From Bryopsis sp. KO-2023 (taxonomy: Eukaryota; Chlorophyta; Ulvophyceae; Bryopsidales; Bryopsidaceae): a stretch of 64,000 nt of DNA. A program made the translations under genes and the position numbers. The stretch spans positions 6,018,001 to 6,082,000 of the forward strand of contig BSYQ01000007.1 of NCBI GenBank assembly GCA_030272585.1, read 5' to 3'. Under the pieces are notes generated by a model. That model saw only the letters and a program-made list of their open reading frames with translations. It had not been told where the DNA came from and ran no database searches. This document shows, in pieces, positions 42,195 through 53,428 of the stretch; the first letter of the stretch is position 1, and each line of letters opens with the position of its first letter.

Positions 42195-45100
42195 ATGTCG
42201 AAGAAGTGCGAAGACGTGTGGCTTCCGAGGACGCACACGGGGAGCAGCACTGAAAGCGCGACCACCAGCGATGCTCTGAGCCCTCCTTTGAGGACCAGTT
42301 CCCGGCGCCTGGTATGGCCGCGTGTTTTGGCTGGTTTTTCTCACACAAAACAGAGATGGGTGTGGGGGTCGTATTCCGGAAATTTTTTTTGGGAAAAATC
42401 CTTGCTGGCAGATCCGAGTGATGCGAATCGGTGCACGGAAAATAGACGGCGAAAAAAAAAGGAAACTTTTGGGCACCACCAAAACGAAACTTTCACATTC
42501 GTTCGACTTATTTTTCTCGATCTGTGCCGGTCCAACACTCAAAAAAAGCGAAGTTTTGAGAAGACCAAACCTCTGCTCCTTCGCGGAAATAAACTCCGAG
42601 TTGGACCGTGTGAAAGATCAACGGGGGGACAAAAAAAAGCGTTCTGTAGCGACCCTATTCTTCTCGACTGGGGGTCAAAAATCTGAAGTAGAAGAGAAAT
42701 AGAAGTTTGGTTGGTGTTTTTTTGTTTTTTGTTTTTCTGTGGAAAAAAAGAAGCTAGGGCGACCTGGTGAAAGGCAGCTGAAGAGCCTGGACAGTGCATC
42801 CTCCAGGCGGTCGTCGTCTAGACTTAGCGGGAGCATGGCGTCATTGAAAGACACGGACTCCGTCTATTCCGAAGGGGGTCGCTCGCGCCTGTCGAGGGCA
42901 CCCTTCGCGACTCCCGACAACTTGGAAAGCGCAGCGGTGTACCTCCAGTCGTCTCTGAAGAGTGCGTCACCAAATAGAAATGATTTTTTGGAATCTTCTT
43001 CCTTGTCTTTTTTTTCCTTCCCGCGAAAAAGACGTCTTTTCGATCTCTTCCGGCTTGCTCCAGCGTACCTGAGTTCTACCCAGGGTACCCTGTCCTCAAT
43101 GGAGCCACCGGTTTCGTTCTGGCAGCCCGTCCCGCGAGGATGTTGCTGTCCCAAAATAGAATTGTTTTTTTTCACTGGAGGTTCGATGTCCCCCCCACCG
43201 AGCCACTGCTATTCCTTTCGAACACCACAGAACAGGTCCTCATCCTCTCTCGTTTCTGTGGCGCTTGCTGTTGTGAGAAGTTTGTGTCAATCCTGCTCGT
43301 AGGTTTTGGGTTTTCTGGACGTGTGAATTTCTTGTCCAGCGCCCCAGACGACATCGCGAATACGTTCAACTGCGTGCACTATTTGTTGGAAAAATTCCAG
43401 CGGGAGCAAGGCAAAAACGAGGACACATCTTCCGAAGTCAAGAGACTTCGCAACGAGCTGCAAGTGGGGGAGAATGTTTTCGGAAGGCTGAAAAAGGATT
43501 TGGAACTGAGGGAAAGAGATATAGGAACCATGATGATTAAGGCAAGTGCCCCCAAACAGAGACAAATAATGGAGATAAGGCAACCAGGAAAACCAAAACT
43601 TAAAATTGAACTTCCCAGGAACTTCTTATCATTAGGTAGTGGAGAGATTTATTTTTCCCATCCAATCGATATGCTTTCTTTACACCTCTACACAATAATA
43701 ATAACATCGCAAGGGGGGGGAAATCGTGTGTGTGAAAAAATGTTTAGGAGCGTCAAGCTGAGTCTGCCTTTCAAGAACAGCTGGCAGCGGTGACCAGGGA
43801 CAGAGAGGAGCTGCAAAAAAAATGTAACAATCTCAACAGAAGACAAGTTCAATTCCTACATGAAATCAGGAGAAAAGAATCGGAATATGAGAGGCTGCAA
43901 GACAAACTGAGGTGTGTGGCATTTCAGGAAAAAATTTGTCGAGATTGAGAAACTTCACAGTATTGCTAAAGATATTGAAACAGAAAAAAAAGTTATTGCA
44001 AAGGAGTTGACTTTTTGTGTCCTGAAAGGTATTACCTTGCTGAGAAAAAGAGGGAGGCCAAAGCAAGTATGGAAATCGTGGGGAGGTTGCGACAGCAATC
44101 ACAAACCAAAGGAAAGGGGGGGCTGGCTCTTGATGAGGATTTATTGAAGGTACATCATTTCTCCGTGCAAGGGAGGCCTGCTCGTGTCCTTTTTCGAAAA
44201 TAAATTTGAATATAAATATATATTTTCGTCAATGATTCGGTCGATGGAATTTCTCAAGCGATCCGAATTCTTGGTTGGCTGCCCAGAATTTACTGCGAGC
44301 ATTGCATTGATGAAAATCGTGTTTGCAGAGAGGTGGAAGCAACAAGTGGGGAAGGTCCAATGTGAAGCTTGATGAGAATCTCGTCAAGGTGTGAAAAAAA
44401 AAAAGCAAAATGCTGTGCAAGGCTCCTCCCATTCTCTTTTTTTTCTTATTTTCATAGAAGCAATTGGATTCTCTAAGCAAGCCAGGCAATCCCAGAATTC
44501 ATTGTCAAGGTTTTTCTTCTGGGCTAACTGAGCCAGGGGTATGGCTGTCTTGACTGCAGATGATTGTCAGGGCTTACGAAGACAAGCAAAAAGACCTGAC
44601 GATGGAAAATAAGGATCTACGTGCCGGGCTCAATAGTTTACAGGTGAATAAAACTTTTAAATTCCTGTTTCAGGGGATTGAGAAAATATTTCAAACAAAA
44701 TAATGGTTCCATTGCCACATTGCACTGTTCCCAGATTTCAACCAGGTCGGAACAATGTTGCTGTTTCAGCTTCAGGAAATTATTTGAAGATTCCCCCACC
44801 CCTCACAAATAAATATATAGGGGGAAGGGGAATACACCGAAGTTGTTTAAGTGGATTCAATGGAGGTATGGTCAAAATTCTACATATTGCCTGACGCATG
44901 TACAGCAACTCGACTGGGCTGCAATTTTTACGGCAACCGACGACTGTAGTATCTTGAACCCTAATTTTGTGATTGCAGCGGGAATACACCCAACTCTTGA
45001 ATAAGAATCCCATCGGGGTTATGGGCCCTGGCGATCCAGCTTTAACGGTTAGTGGCGCCACTAATATCATCACTGATCTGAAGTCGATTTTTTTTTTTTG

Positions 45101-46386
45101 GTTCCCCACCCCCCACCCCACCAAAAGTCGAGGAAGGCGTGGGAAAAGTATTTTTGTGTGTGTGTGTTTTTTTCTCTTTTTTTTCCAAGTTTTTTGGATC
45201 GACAGAATTCGTCTCTGTACAGTTGTGAGAAATACCCGTGATGGTATTCTAATACATGTGCAAACTTTGAAATGCAGCGAGAATACACTCAGCTTCTGAA
45301 CACTCACATGGGCCCTGACATGGTCCCCCATCATATTCCGGGCGGAATCGTGCCAGTTATGGTGCCGAAAGGAACCTCACCTGTATCAGCCACTGGTGGT
45401 GGCGATGGTAGTCCGCAAAATTTGGGAGGCGTCTTCGGATTCGGCGCAAATTCTGTTAGCCCTCGAGGAACTGCATCGAGGATTTTAGCAAGGACCCCTT
45501 CGGCTTCGGACAAGAAACAGGGCCAGGGCATGAGCAGCAGCCTGTCAGCTCCGTGTTCGCCTCGGGATCGAAACGAAGTTCAAACGCTGGCTGCCCCCAA
45601 GGCGGCTGATATCGCGGAGGCCCTCAAGAAAAGAAAGGTACCTTTTCTTTTTTTGTTAATCGGTGAAGCTGTGTTTATGAGCAAACTTGATTTTCGGATT
45701 AGTTCTCAAACTGTCTTTACTACAGCATTGCGATGGCGATGTGAAAAAAAAAAGAGAAAACAGATGAAAAAAGTTCTGTAGTGAGGGATCTGTATTTTAT
45801 TTTGTGTGTGTGTGTGTGTGCAATCTTTTTGTTTTTTGGGGGGCAGACTTTGCTGGATCCAGTGGTCGGACCCTCCGAGTCCCAAAACGAAGCTCTTGAA
45901 ACAGGAAGTTCTGAAGCTGGTGGCAGCGCTCAGGCTGAGATTTCGCCGAAAGCACCCCCTGCCCGACCAGCCCTGATTCAAACTCAACAGACCGACATGA
46001 CCAATTCCCCGGAGCCCTCAGAACCGCATTCGACAATCGAATCGGTCGAGCCGGTGGAAGCTTTGTCCAAGGATGGGGGCAACTCAGTGGGAGCCGCCGA
46101 AAGTGACCAAGAAAACAAGAGCACCAAGAGCCACGGGTCGAACTCGATGGCTGAGAAGAGGATGAAACTGAGGCCTTCTCAGGTATCCCCCCGGACAGTG
46201 GTTTCCTCCCCGAGTTCGGTGGGGCAGAGCGAGCAAGCCAACAACAGTCATCCGGAGTCGCTGGTAGGAAGGCAGTCGAAGAAATTCGTGTGGCCGCCCC
46301 CTTCCTCCTCGCCCCCGCCCCCACCTTCTAGAGGTTCAAACAGATCTCCAACGCCTCCAAGGTGGGGACAGCAAAATCCAACCTGA
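42195..46386 (+). CDS. ADIP/SSX2IP-like centrosomal coiled-coil protein
   Basis: Ten exons join in frame (645 aa): 42195-42311, 42778-42961, 43303-43541, 43748-43911, 44029-44149, 44329-44388, 44560-44643, 44979-45047, 45278-45637, 45847-46386. The intron after 43541 uses a GC donor (AAG/GCAAGT). The protein has a Ser-rich head, then NLESAAVYLQSSLKSFGF, NCVHYLLEKFQREQ, a long coiled coil, FLHEIRRKESEYERLQDKL, and KKREAKASMEI, the signature run of the afadin/alpha-actinin-binding (ADIP/SSX2IP) family, then EDKQKDLTMENKDLRAGLNSLQ and a Ser/Pro-rich tail. Animal ADIP acts at centrosomes, ciliary bases and adherens junctions, so a basal-body role is likely here. Exons at 44979 and 45278 both open with REYTQLLN. 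A donor at 46361 would join phase-correctly to the exon at 47397, so the gene may extend to 48749. Confidence 0.8.
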
Positions 46387-47396
46387 CCTCCCCCCTTAAG
46401 AAAATTCCATTTCAATGTCGAAAGAAAAAGACAAGGCAGCAAAATCCAACAATTATAGTATTCAAAGAGAAGAAAAAGGAAAAAAAAAGTATGTGGCAAT
46501 ATGTCGTAGTTTAGGAGCAGGGGCAACGATGGTCTTTAGCTTGCAGTGTGCATGGAGGGATTCTTCCGCACAGTTTTATTTTTTATTTTATTTTTATATT
46601 TTACAAGTATTTTTGAGTTGGCTAGTTGTGTTTCTGTATCCTCCCTTTCGTATCGAAACGATGCATTCCAAAAGCAAAATCGGCAAATGCAGTGATTTGC
46701 CTAGGACCACTGGAAAATGTGGCAATTTTGCCGTTCGATAGTTTTTGAAGAAGGGGTTGCATAAGACGCTCAAACGAATGACGGTAGCTTCGATCCGTGT
46801 CTAGTAGAATTTTGGCTAGCGTATTTCTAGTGGCTTTGTTTTTGTGTTTTGTTTTTCCCATTTTTTTTTTCTGTGTGTATTTCTGGTGGTTTCTCAATTT
46901 CCGTGTGCACAAGCGGTTTGGTTGTTATTTGGACAATGTATACAATTGGATGTAATCCATGATTTTCCGAGGTTTAATTCTTTGCATGTCCTGATGTTCG
47001 TTAATTGAGGGTTTTTTTTCAACAAAGAATTTGATGGTAGCACCATCGGCAGAATATGAGTTTTAAGAAACCATTGCTCGGCTGTTAAAAAAAAAACAAA
47101 AAACAGTGAAAAGCTCTGGACCAGGGATTTTTTTCTTTTTTCTGACGAAAGCTTTTTCTTTTCTGCACTGTGTTCTGCCCCCAGTGGTATTTCCTTCCCT
47201 GAACCAAAAACAAAACAAAACAACACGAAACAAAAAGGAATATATTGGAAGGATCATAAAGTTTTTGTGTAAGGAATCCACATCCTGGCAGTGATGACCC
47301 AGGAGAAGCCGATAAAAAAACAAAAATGAACAAAAAATTTGAAGAAGCAATGGAAGTCTGATGGGACTGGTGGGTGGTTGTCTTTTTCTTTTTCAG
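46387..47396. other. Gap between coiled-coil exons; intron or intergenic
   Basis: About 1 kb with T-rich runs and no recognised gene. It is either the 3' flank of the ADIP-like gene or a long intron leading to the acceptor at 47396. Confidence 0.45.
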
Positions 47397-48749
47397 GTTT
47401 GTGGGGAAACTTGGGAAATTGCCTAGACTGTCTAAGAAACCCATCCCAAACACGGTTCTGATGACGGAGGAACAATTGAAGCATGAGCTGCGCATGAGAG
47501 CCCAAGAAGTGGAGGAAGCCGTTATCGCTTTGAGGGCTGCTTGCAATTCCATGAATCCGCAAGACATGCGGGGAGTGCTGGAAAAACGACTGCACATGGA
47601 ACTGGTGATGGCTGCTAATCTGGCGGAACAGCAAGAGGCGGTGAGTGGGGTTGCTGCTTACAATCAAAAAAAGATAAGAAAGATAAGATAAGAAATGTGC
47701 TCTTCTTTATTTATTTTCTGGAAGTGAAAGAAGAAAAAAGTGCAGTTGCATCGCTTCATGGTTTTTGTGTTTCTCTTCTGTTTTTAATTCCAAAAATTTC
47801 ATCTTTTTTTTTTGGGCACCGAAGGAGGACATTCCCACCTGCTTACGTGAGAAAATTTGCTCCACACGACTTTTCGTTACCTCTGGGGCTGGTTTCTGAT
47901 GCTTTTGTCGATGCATTGTTCAGATTGTGAATTTGGCTCTGATTGGGATGGAGAAGGCAATGAGGAACATAGCCCCAGAGTTTAGAGATCAGGAAGAGGA
48001 CAAAGAGAAACTGGCAGTTTTTCAAATGGACAATCTGTGCTTTGGCCTCAAGCAAATCATCGCGCACATCCCTGAGGACTATGTGGAGGATTCCCTGAGG
48101 GACGTGGTGCTGGAATTGGAGGAGAAAATATTGGTGGCTAAGGAAGAATATGAGGATGTGAAAACTAGTTTGTTGGTAGCAAATAAGAAGGTGAGGTCGA
48201 AACAAAAATGAAACTAACGCTAAAATTGAATTATGGATTTCTGCTTGGTTTCAATCCAAAACTGGTTTTTCCCCCAAAGATAGGTCCTCATTAATATTTT
48301 TTTCTCCACGTTTTCGTTGGAATTGGGGCTGCAACCACTTAGAGTCAATCCCCCCCCCCCTTTGCACCAAAATTTATAAAAAACACTTCTGGGTTTGAAT
48401 GCTGAAACGTTTTTTTATTTCTTTCTTCCCCTGACAGACACAGAAGCTTCTGGCCTCGACGGAGAGCTCGACAAAACTACTGAACTCTACGATGTCCACT
48501 ATTGACAAACGCTCTGCCAATTTGGCACATGAGCAGGAATACCTCATGAGTTTCCGTGAAAAATTGACGCCTGACAAGGGTTCCCCAGAACCTGATGCCA
48601 AAAAAGAAAACAGGCGCCAAACTTGGGCTGAGAAAGCCCAAAATTCTGATAGGTCAGATCCTTTTGATGATTTTTCTGACAATGGGACACCCACTACTGG
48701 GAATTTCACCTCGATGAAATCGATTGATAGGGAAGACCTTGGTGTTTGA
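47397..48749 (+). CDS. Helical coiled-coil protein exons, own gene or ADIP-like 3' part
   Basis: Exons 47397-47640, 47924-48190 and 48438-48749 join in frame. From the ATG at 47461 they give 252 aa (MTEEQLKHELRMRAQEVEEA ...). The product is almost wholly helical and charged, with heptad-like stretches (LRDVVLELEEKILVAKEEYEDV) and an acidic Ser-rich end. I do not recognise it. The first exon opens at a strong pyrimidine-rich acceptor, so something is spliced upstream of it. The phase (two bases needed) is exactly what the donor at 46361 in the ADIP-like last exon would supply, giving a single longer protein. Otherwise an unseen 5' exon starts a separate gene. Confidence 0.65.
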
Positions 48750-50972
48750 GAACCAGGGGGTAAAAAAAGAGAAAAAAAAAGAAATGAAAAGCCATGAAGA
48801 ATATAAAAGAGGGTTTGCTAGCTAGGAACGGAAAAAAACGTTGCTTTTTTTTGGGTTTGGCCTTTTTTTTTGGGGGGGGGGGGTGGGGAGGAGAAAAGTG
48901 AAGGTGAGTGAAACAGTTGAGAGGGAGGGGGGGGGGAGGGGCGAGGAAGAGATTTAAAGAAAAAAAAGAAAAAAAAATCCGAAAGGACAGTTGTTTTTTT
49001 AACAATATTGGGAAACAAAAAAGATGAACTGAGAGGAAGGGAAAGGGATTAGGGGACTGGGTTTTGGAGAGAGAAAAAAAAAGTGGAAAAAAAAATCTGG
49101 ATGGAAAGAGAATACTAAATATGTCTTTTACAAAAAGAAAGGGAAGAAGGCAATAGGGTTGGAAGGTAAGGAAAAGAAAAGAAAAAGCATTTCTTATGAA
49201 AAGGGATGAATTTCTATGTGGTGGAAACAGGTGGGGGGGGAAAAGGAGGGGGGGGGAGTTGGAATCTTTTTTAGTTTTGTGAGCCTATCGTGACATAATT
49301 TCGCGGGGGAAGAAAAAAAAAGAAAAAAAAAGGAGGTTTGCCCAAAAGGAATAAATTTGACGGTTATGTCCCAGCGAAGCTTTTTTTGTGCGTATATTAT
49401 ATGTTTCATATATTTCGTTATTTTGGTTTTTTCTTTCTTCCCCTGTTTTTTTCTTTTCTTTTTTTTTTTTTTTTTTGGAAGCTTGGTTTTAGTGACAAAA
49501 CGTGGAGAACGAGAATTGGATTGTGTAGAACCTTTGTTTATTATCTGTTTTTTATTTTCTCGTCCCCTGACTTTTTTTTTACTTTTTTTTTCTGTTCTAT
49601 TTGGTCGGTTCTCGTTTTTGCCTTTTGGTGGCCTTTAGTGGCTGGAACAAATGCAGTTTGGGCAAAAGAAAAAACAAAACAAAAAAGGGTATGGGTTGGA
49701 GTGAAATAGATGCTTGGTAGGATCTCCTTCAACAAAAAAAAAGAAAAGGGTGGAACATCAGTTGTAACAGAGAAAAAAAAAGTGGAGGAAAACGGGGTAA
49801 AAATGAGTCGTGCTTATGCTATGTCTCAAGGGAATCGAGAGGAGCAGGGTAGCTGGAAATTGAAAGTGTTTTTGATTTCCTGGATTCTGCTGCTGGAAGT
49901 TCCCCTCTTTGAAGGAAAAAAAATAGGGAAGATAAAAAGAAAAAAAATATATATTGGTCTGGGATGTATCCATACATATATAAAAGGGAGTCCTGCCTCT
50001 GTTAATTAAGCAAGGCGATTTGTCGGCGTTATAGGGGATATCGACTCGCCAAACAGAAGGTACATATATTTGTGAGATTTTTTGGGGGGGGAGAAGGGCT
50101 GGGTGGGTGGGTGGGGGTTATGGAACTGAAAGAAGCAACAACAAAATTTATGCAGTGAAAATGAGGGAAAGATGGTGGTCTTTTACAAAGAAAAGAAAAC
50201 ATTTGTGGTCTGTGTGTTGAGCCAGGCTGTAACAGTTGCAGCAACCAGGATAATTGTGACATAATCATGGGAGGGGGAAAGGACTGGAGTTAGGTGTTCT
50301 GTCTGTTTTCTTTTCTCATTTTTTTAAAGGGGGGCTGGTGAGGGTTGCTCAACATTTATTTGTTTGTATTTAATAGCGAGCTTATTTGTGAGGAACGTGA
50401 TATTGTACGAAGGTGGGCATTGTGGCTGTGTAAACAGGGGAGGCCCCTCTTACTGCCAAAAATCTTCTAAAGGAAAACTGCACACCATTTAGGGATGAAC
50501 TGGTAAAGGCATATTTCATTTCATTCCGAACAGGAGCATGAAAACCACAGGTCTCCAGTTTCAAAAGGGACCGAGAAAACAAAGCCTTGCGAGGAAATTA
50601 ATATTATTGCTTGGGGGGGATCAAAAAGCAACAACGGCAGTGTTTTCCTTTTTCCAATGTAGACACAATCTTTTTTTTAATCTCATTCCAATATCATGCA
50701 GCCAAAGGATAATTTTCTTCTGTTTCTGTGAAAAAACCCGGATTCCAACAGAATCTTGGAGGGAAAAGAGTGAGGTTGAATCACACTTTCTCGCGTATCA
50801 CATCTCACAACCAATAGTGTTTCTTTGAAAGCAGGTTCTTGACACCAGCCACTGTCGAAAAGTAGACACTCTCTTTTTCAAACTACGAACCTACCCACCC
50901 GTACGCTCGCTGAGGGAAAGCTTGTAAAGAAGTCCAATATTCGTGCCTCTTTGGGCTGGAAACTGAAAAGCG
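48750..50972. other. Low-complexity intergenic region
   Basis: Dense A, T and G homopolymer runs (for example 48850-48990 and 49300-49480). Only frames of low complexity. No gene recognised. The last 100 bases lead into the thioredoxin start. Confidence 0.5.
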
Positions 50973-52363
50973 ATGGGAGGCAGAGTCATAGCAGTCACCA
51001 CGCCTGATGAGTTTGAGAGGATAATGGCGGAAGGCAAATCTTTTGGGGGAAAAGCGGTGAGCTCGCGTATTCTGCTGTCGCTTGTTTGGTGAATAGCACC
51101 TATTGATGAGGGCAGGCTTGTGATGATTTCAATTCAAAAAAATTGTACGTGTGGCTTGGATTGGATGGATGCTGTGAAAAAATCTTGAAATCGATCCAAA
51201 AAATAATTGAAGGCAGCTGGAATTCCAGATTACACAGTTACACACACACACATGAAGCCATGTGATTCTTGCATGTTGGCATGCTCCCTGAAAATAAAGA
51301 AAATTGATTCTGGCTTCTGCTGACAGGTGGTGATCGACTTTTTTGCTGAGTGGTGTGGTCCTTGCAAAGTTATCGCCCCGGTGTTGGAGGAATTGAGTGA
51401 ACAACATCCTTCCATTACTTTCTTGAAGGTCGATGTCGACAAATTGCAAGTAGGTCCCACAACCTAGCCAATATTAATGTTTTTCTGGGTTGCTTGTTCC
51501 AATTCCTTTTCTTTTTTACCTTGCTATATGTTGATTTTTGGAAGGGGGAGGAAGGATTTTGCCATTTTGATTGTTCCATTTCAATCATACCCGTAGAAAA
51601 TCAGGATTTTAATTCTTCATGTTTAAGATTCTGTGCTGAAACAAGGATAATCAGTCCTGTGTGGTGGACCCTGTCATGGTTAGTTTTGCTGATGGCAGAA
51701 ATGGAAAGTAATATCCTCCCTGTTGGAAATAAATATGATTTTCTCACGGCACAGACTGTTGCAAGATCGCATGGAATCTCTGCAATGCCGACGTTTCAAT
51801 CCTTCTTTAATGGAGCAAAGGTGGATGAGCTGAAAGGGGCGGATCCACGAGGATTAAGGGCCTTAGTCACCAAGTAAACAAAAAACTAAAATAGGTTTTT
51901 GAACAGTTCAGTCTGTTGCATGCACACCAGGAGGAGTTACTCTGATAGATATACTCTTTCTACAGAGTATATTGTTTTTTTGTTTTTTGTTTTTTTACAG
52001 TATTTTGGTAGATGTAATGAATATGGTAGATTCCACGCTTCAATGCCATCAGATAAAAACCTGTCCTGCATCTTGTTCCAAATTTTCCAGTATAGGTTGC
52101 AGAAAACTATCATCAATATCGCATGCTGGCTATTGAGCCCCTCAAAATGCTCGTCTAATCTGATAGCAGTACATGTATTCTTTTGGCACAGCAGCTGTAT
52201 TTTACATTCACGGTGTGAGTTTCTTTTGTTATGTAGGGTGCATGAGGTAAGTTCTAAAGGGGACGAAGCAGGGAGAGCTCTTGGAGGCGACTCTGATGTC
52301 CCAACAGATGTCATCTCAATGAGAGAAAGAATGGCTGCCGCAGCAGAGGCCCGCCTACGATAA
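50973..52363 (+). CDS. Thioredoxin with C-terminal p97/CDC48-binding-type (VIM) motif
   Basis: Exons 50973-51056, 51327-51449, 51755-51873 and 52237-52363 join in frame to 150 aa. Residues 1-109 are a complete cytosolic-type thioredoxin: [14 protein letters not shown] with the redox cysteines 38 and 41, [10 protein letters not shown], and the cis-proline in SAMPTF (Pro81). If the last intron is not spliced, translation ends at 51877 with an ordinary 109-aa thioredoxin. Splicing from the donor at 51874 adds 41 residues that end [13 protein letters not shown]. Residues 138-148 exactly fit the VCP-interacting-motif pattern R-x5-AA-x2-R. This suggests recruitment of a disulfide reductase to p97/CDC48, perhaps for reducing substrates during extraction. 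The domain reading is firm; the p97 link is inferred from the motif. No transit peptide was seen. Confidence 0.85.
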
Positions 52364-53348
52364 ACCAGACGTACATGTTGGAATGCATTTTTCTTGTAGC
52401 AATGATTTATTTTTATTTTCTTGGGGGGGGGGGGGGCACTGTTCGTTTACCGGAGCATGTATGATGTATGGGAAGGAAAGAAACTTTGAAAACCTGAGAG
52501 GCGGACTGTAGAGATTTTTGGTTGGATGAACGGAGCAGAGATGATGGAGCTGTTGTTGGGATACAATCTGAATTATCCGCTGGTTTAAGATGTACCTGGA
52601 GTTATTCCCAAGTACTGAATGAATCAGTTGGGGCTTGAAAGAGAATACAGCAGTTGTGATTCCAACTTAAAACAATCCGTCAGACGTTCTGCCAGGATAA
52701 GTGCCCTTCACTGAACCACAATCTCTACCATAAATCGTTGCATCACGAGCTCTCCTCCACACAAATGAAAAAAAGGATGACTTTCGACTTGAGAGAGGCG
52801 CAGTGTAGGATTGGTATCGATCAGTAAGAATGTTCCCAAGAACGTTCTACTAACAGGAGACACGACAACAAGGAAAGACACTTTGGGCAAACAGTTCATT
52901 CATGGACAACTGCCACAACTTCAATACAAACAATAATATATCCAAATGGATTTGCGGCCGACATTGCAATATATGGAGGGCGGTGCATTCCAAGGGGAGA
53001 AAGCGGTCTTCGAATCGAATGAAACCAAAACACAAACCACACAGCCGCCAGTACACTGAAATATCCACCCTTGCCTTCTCTCTCTCGGAGATGGGCGGCA
53101 AGGTCGAGGTCAAAACCGGTTGTTGACCATTTTTTATCCAGCAAGACGAAGCACAGGGAAAAGCGACTTCGAACGCAAACATACAGAGTTGGGACTTACC
53201 TGCGTGAAATTCCATGGCGGCTGAACACGCTTTTTCGAGTCTACACACAAGATTCAAGGGGGATTGAGCACCGCTCTTTCGCTGTTGTTCTAGCTCAACC
53301 GCCTTCCCCCAGCTCCAAACCATCGTTCGCAGTGCATCAGATATTTCA
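52364..53348. other. Intergenic region upstream of adenylyl cyclase
   Basis: Contains the thioredoxin 3' flank with a G run at about 52422-52436. An open frame on the minus strand (52850-53428) overlaps the cyclase start and is listed separately. Confidence 0.45.
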
Positions 53349-53428
53349 ATGGACGGAAGCTTGACTGACGCTTCGTCAGCAACAGGCTTTTCGGGGACTT
53401 CTTCGTCGGAAACGAAATCTATCAGCAC
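53200..53428 (-). other. Possible antisense exon overlapping cyclase start
   Basis: The minus frame reads naturally (EVPEKPVADEASVKLPSIEI ... KACSAAMEFHAG) and ends at a perfect CAG/GTAAGT donor at 53200/53199. It overlaps the Ser-rich first residues of the plus-strand cyclase. Either this is chance or the cyclase starts later (for example at the ATG at 53577). No family match. Confidence 0.2.

Noticed and set aside
43928-44028. Additional ADIP-like exon beginning KKFVEIEKLHSIAK
   Set aside because: No donor in the required phase; splicing 43911 directly to 44029 keeps the conserved ADIP order.
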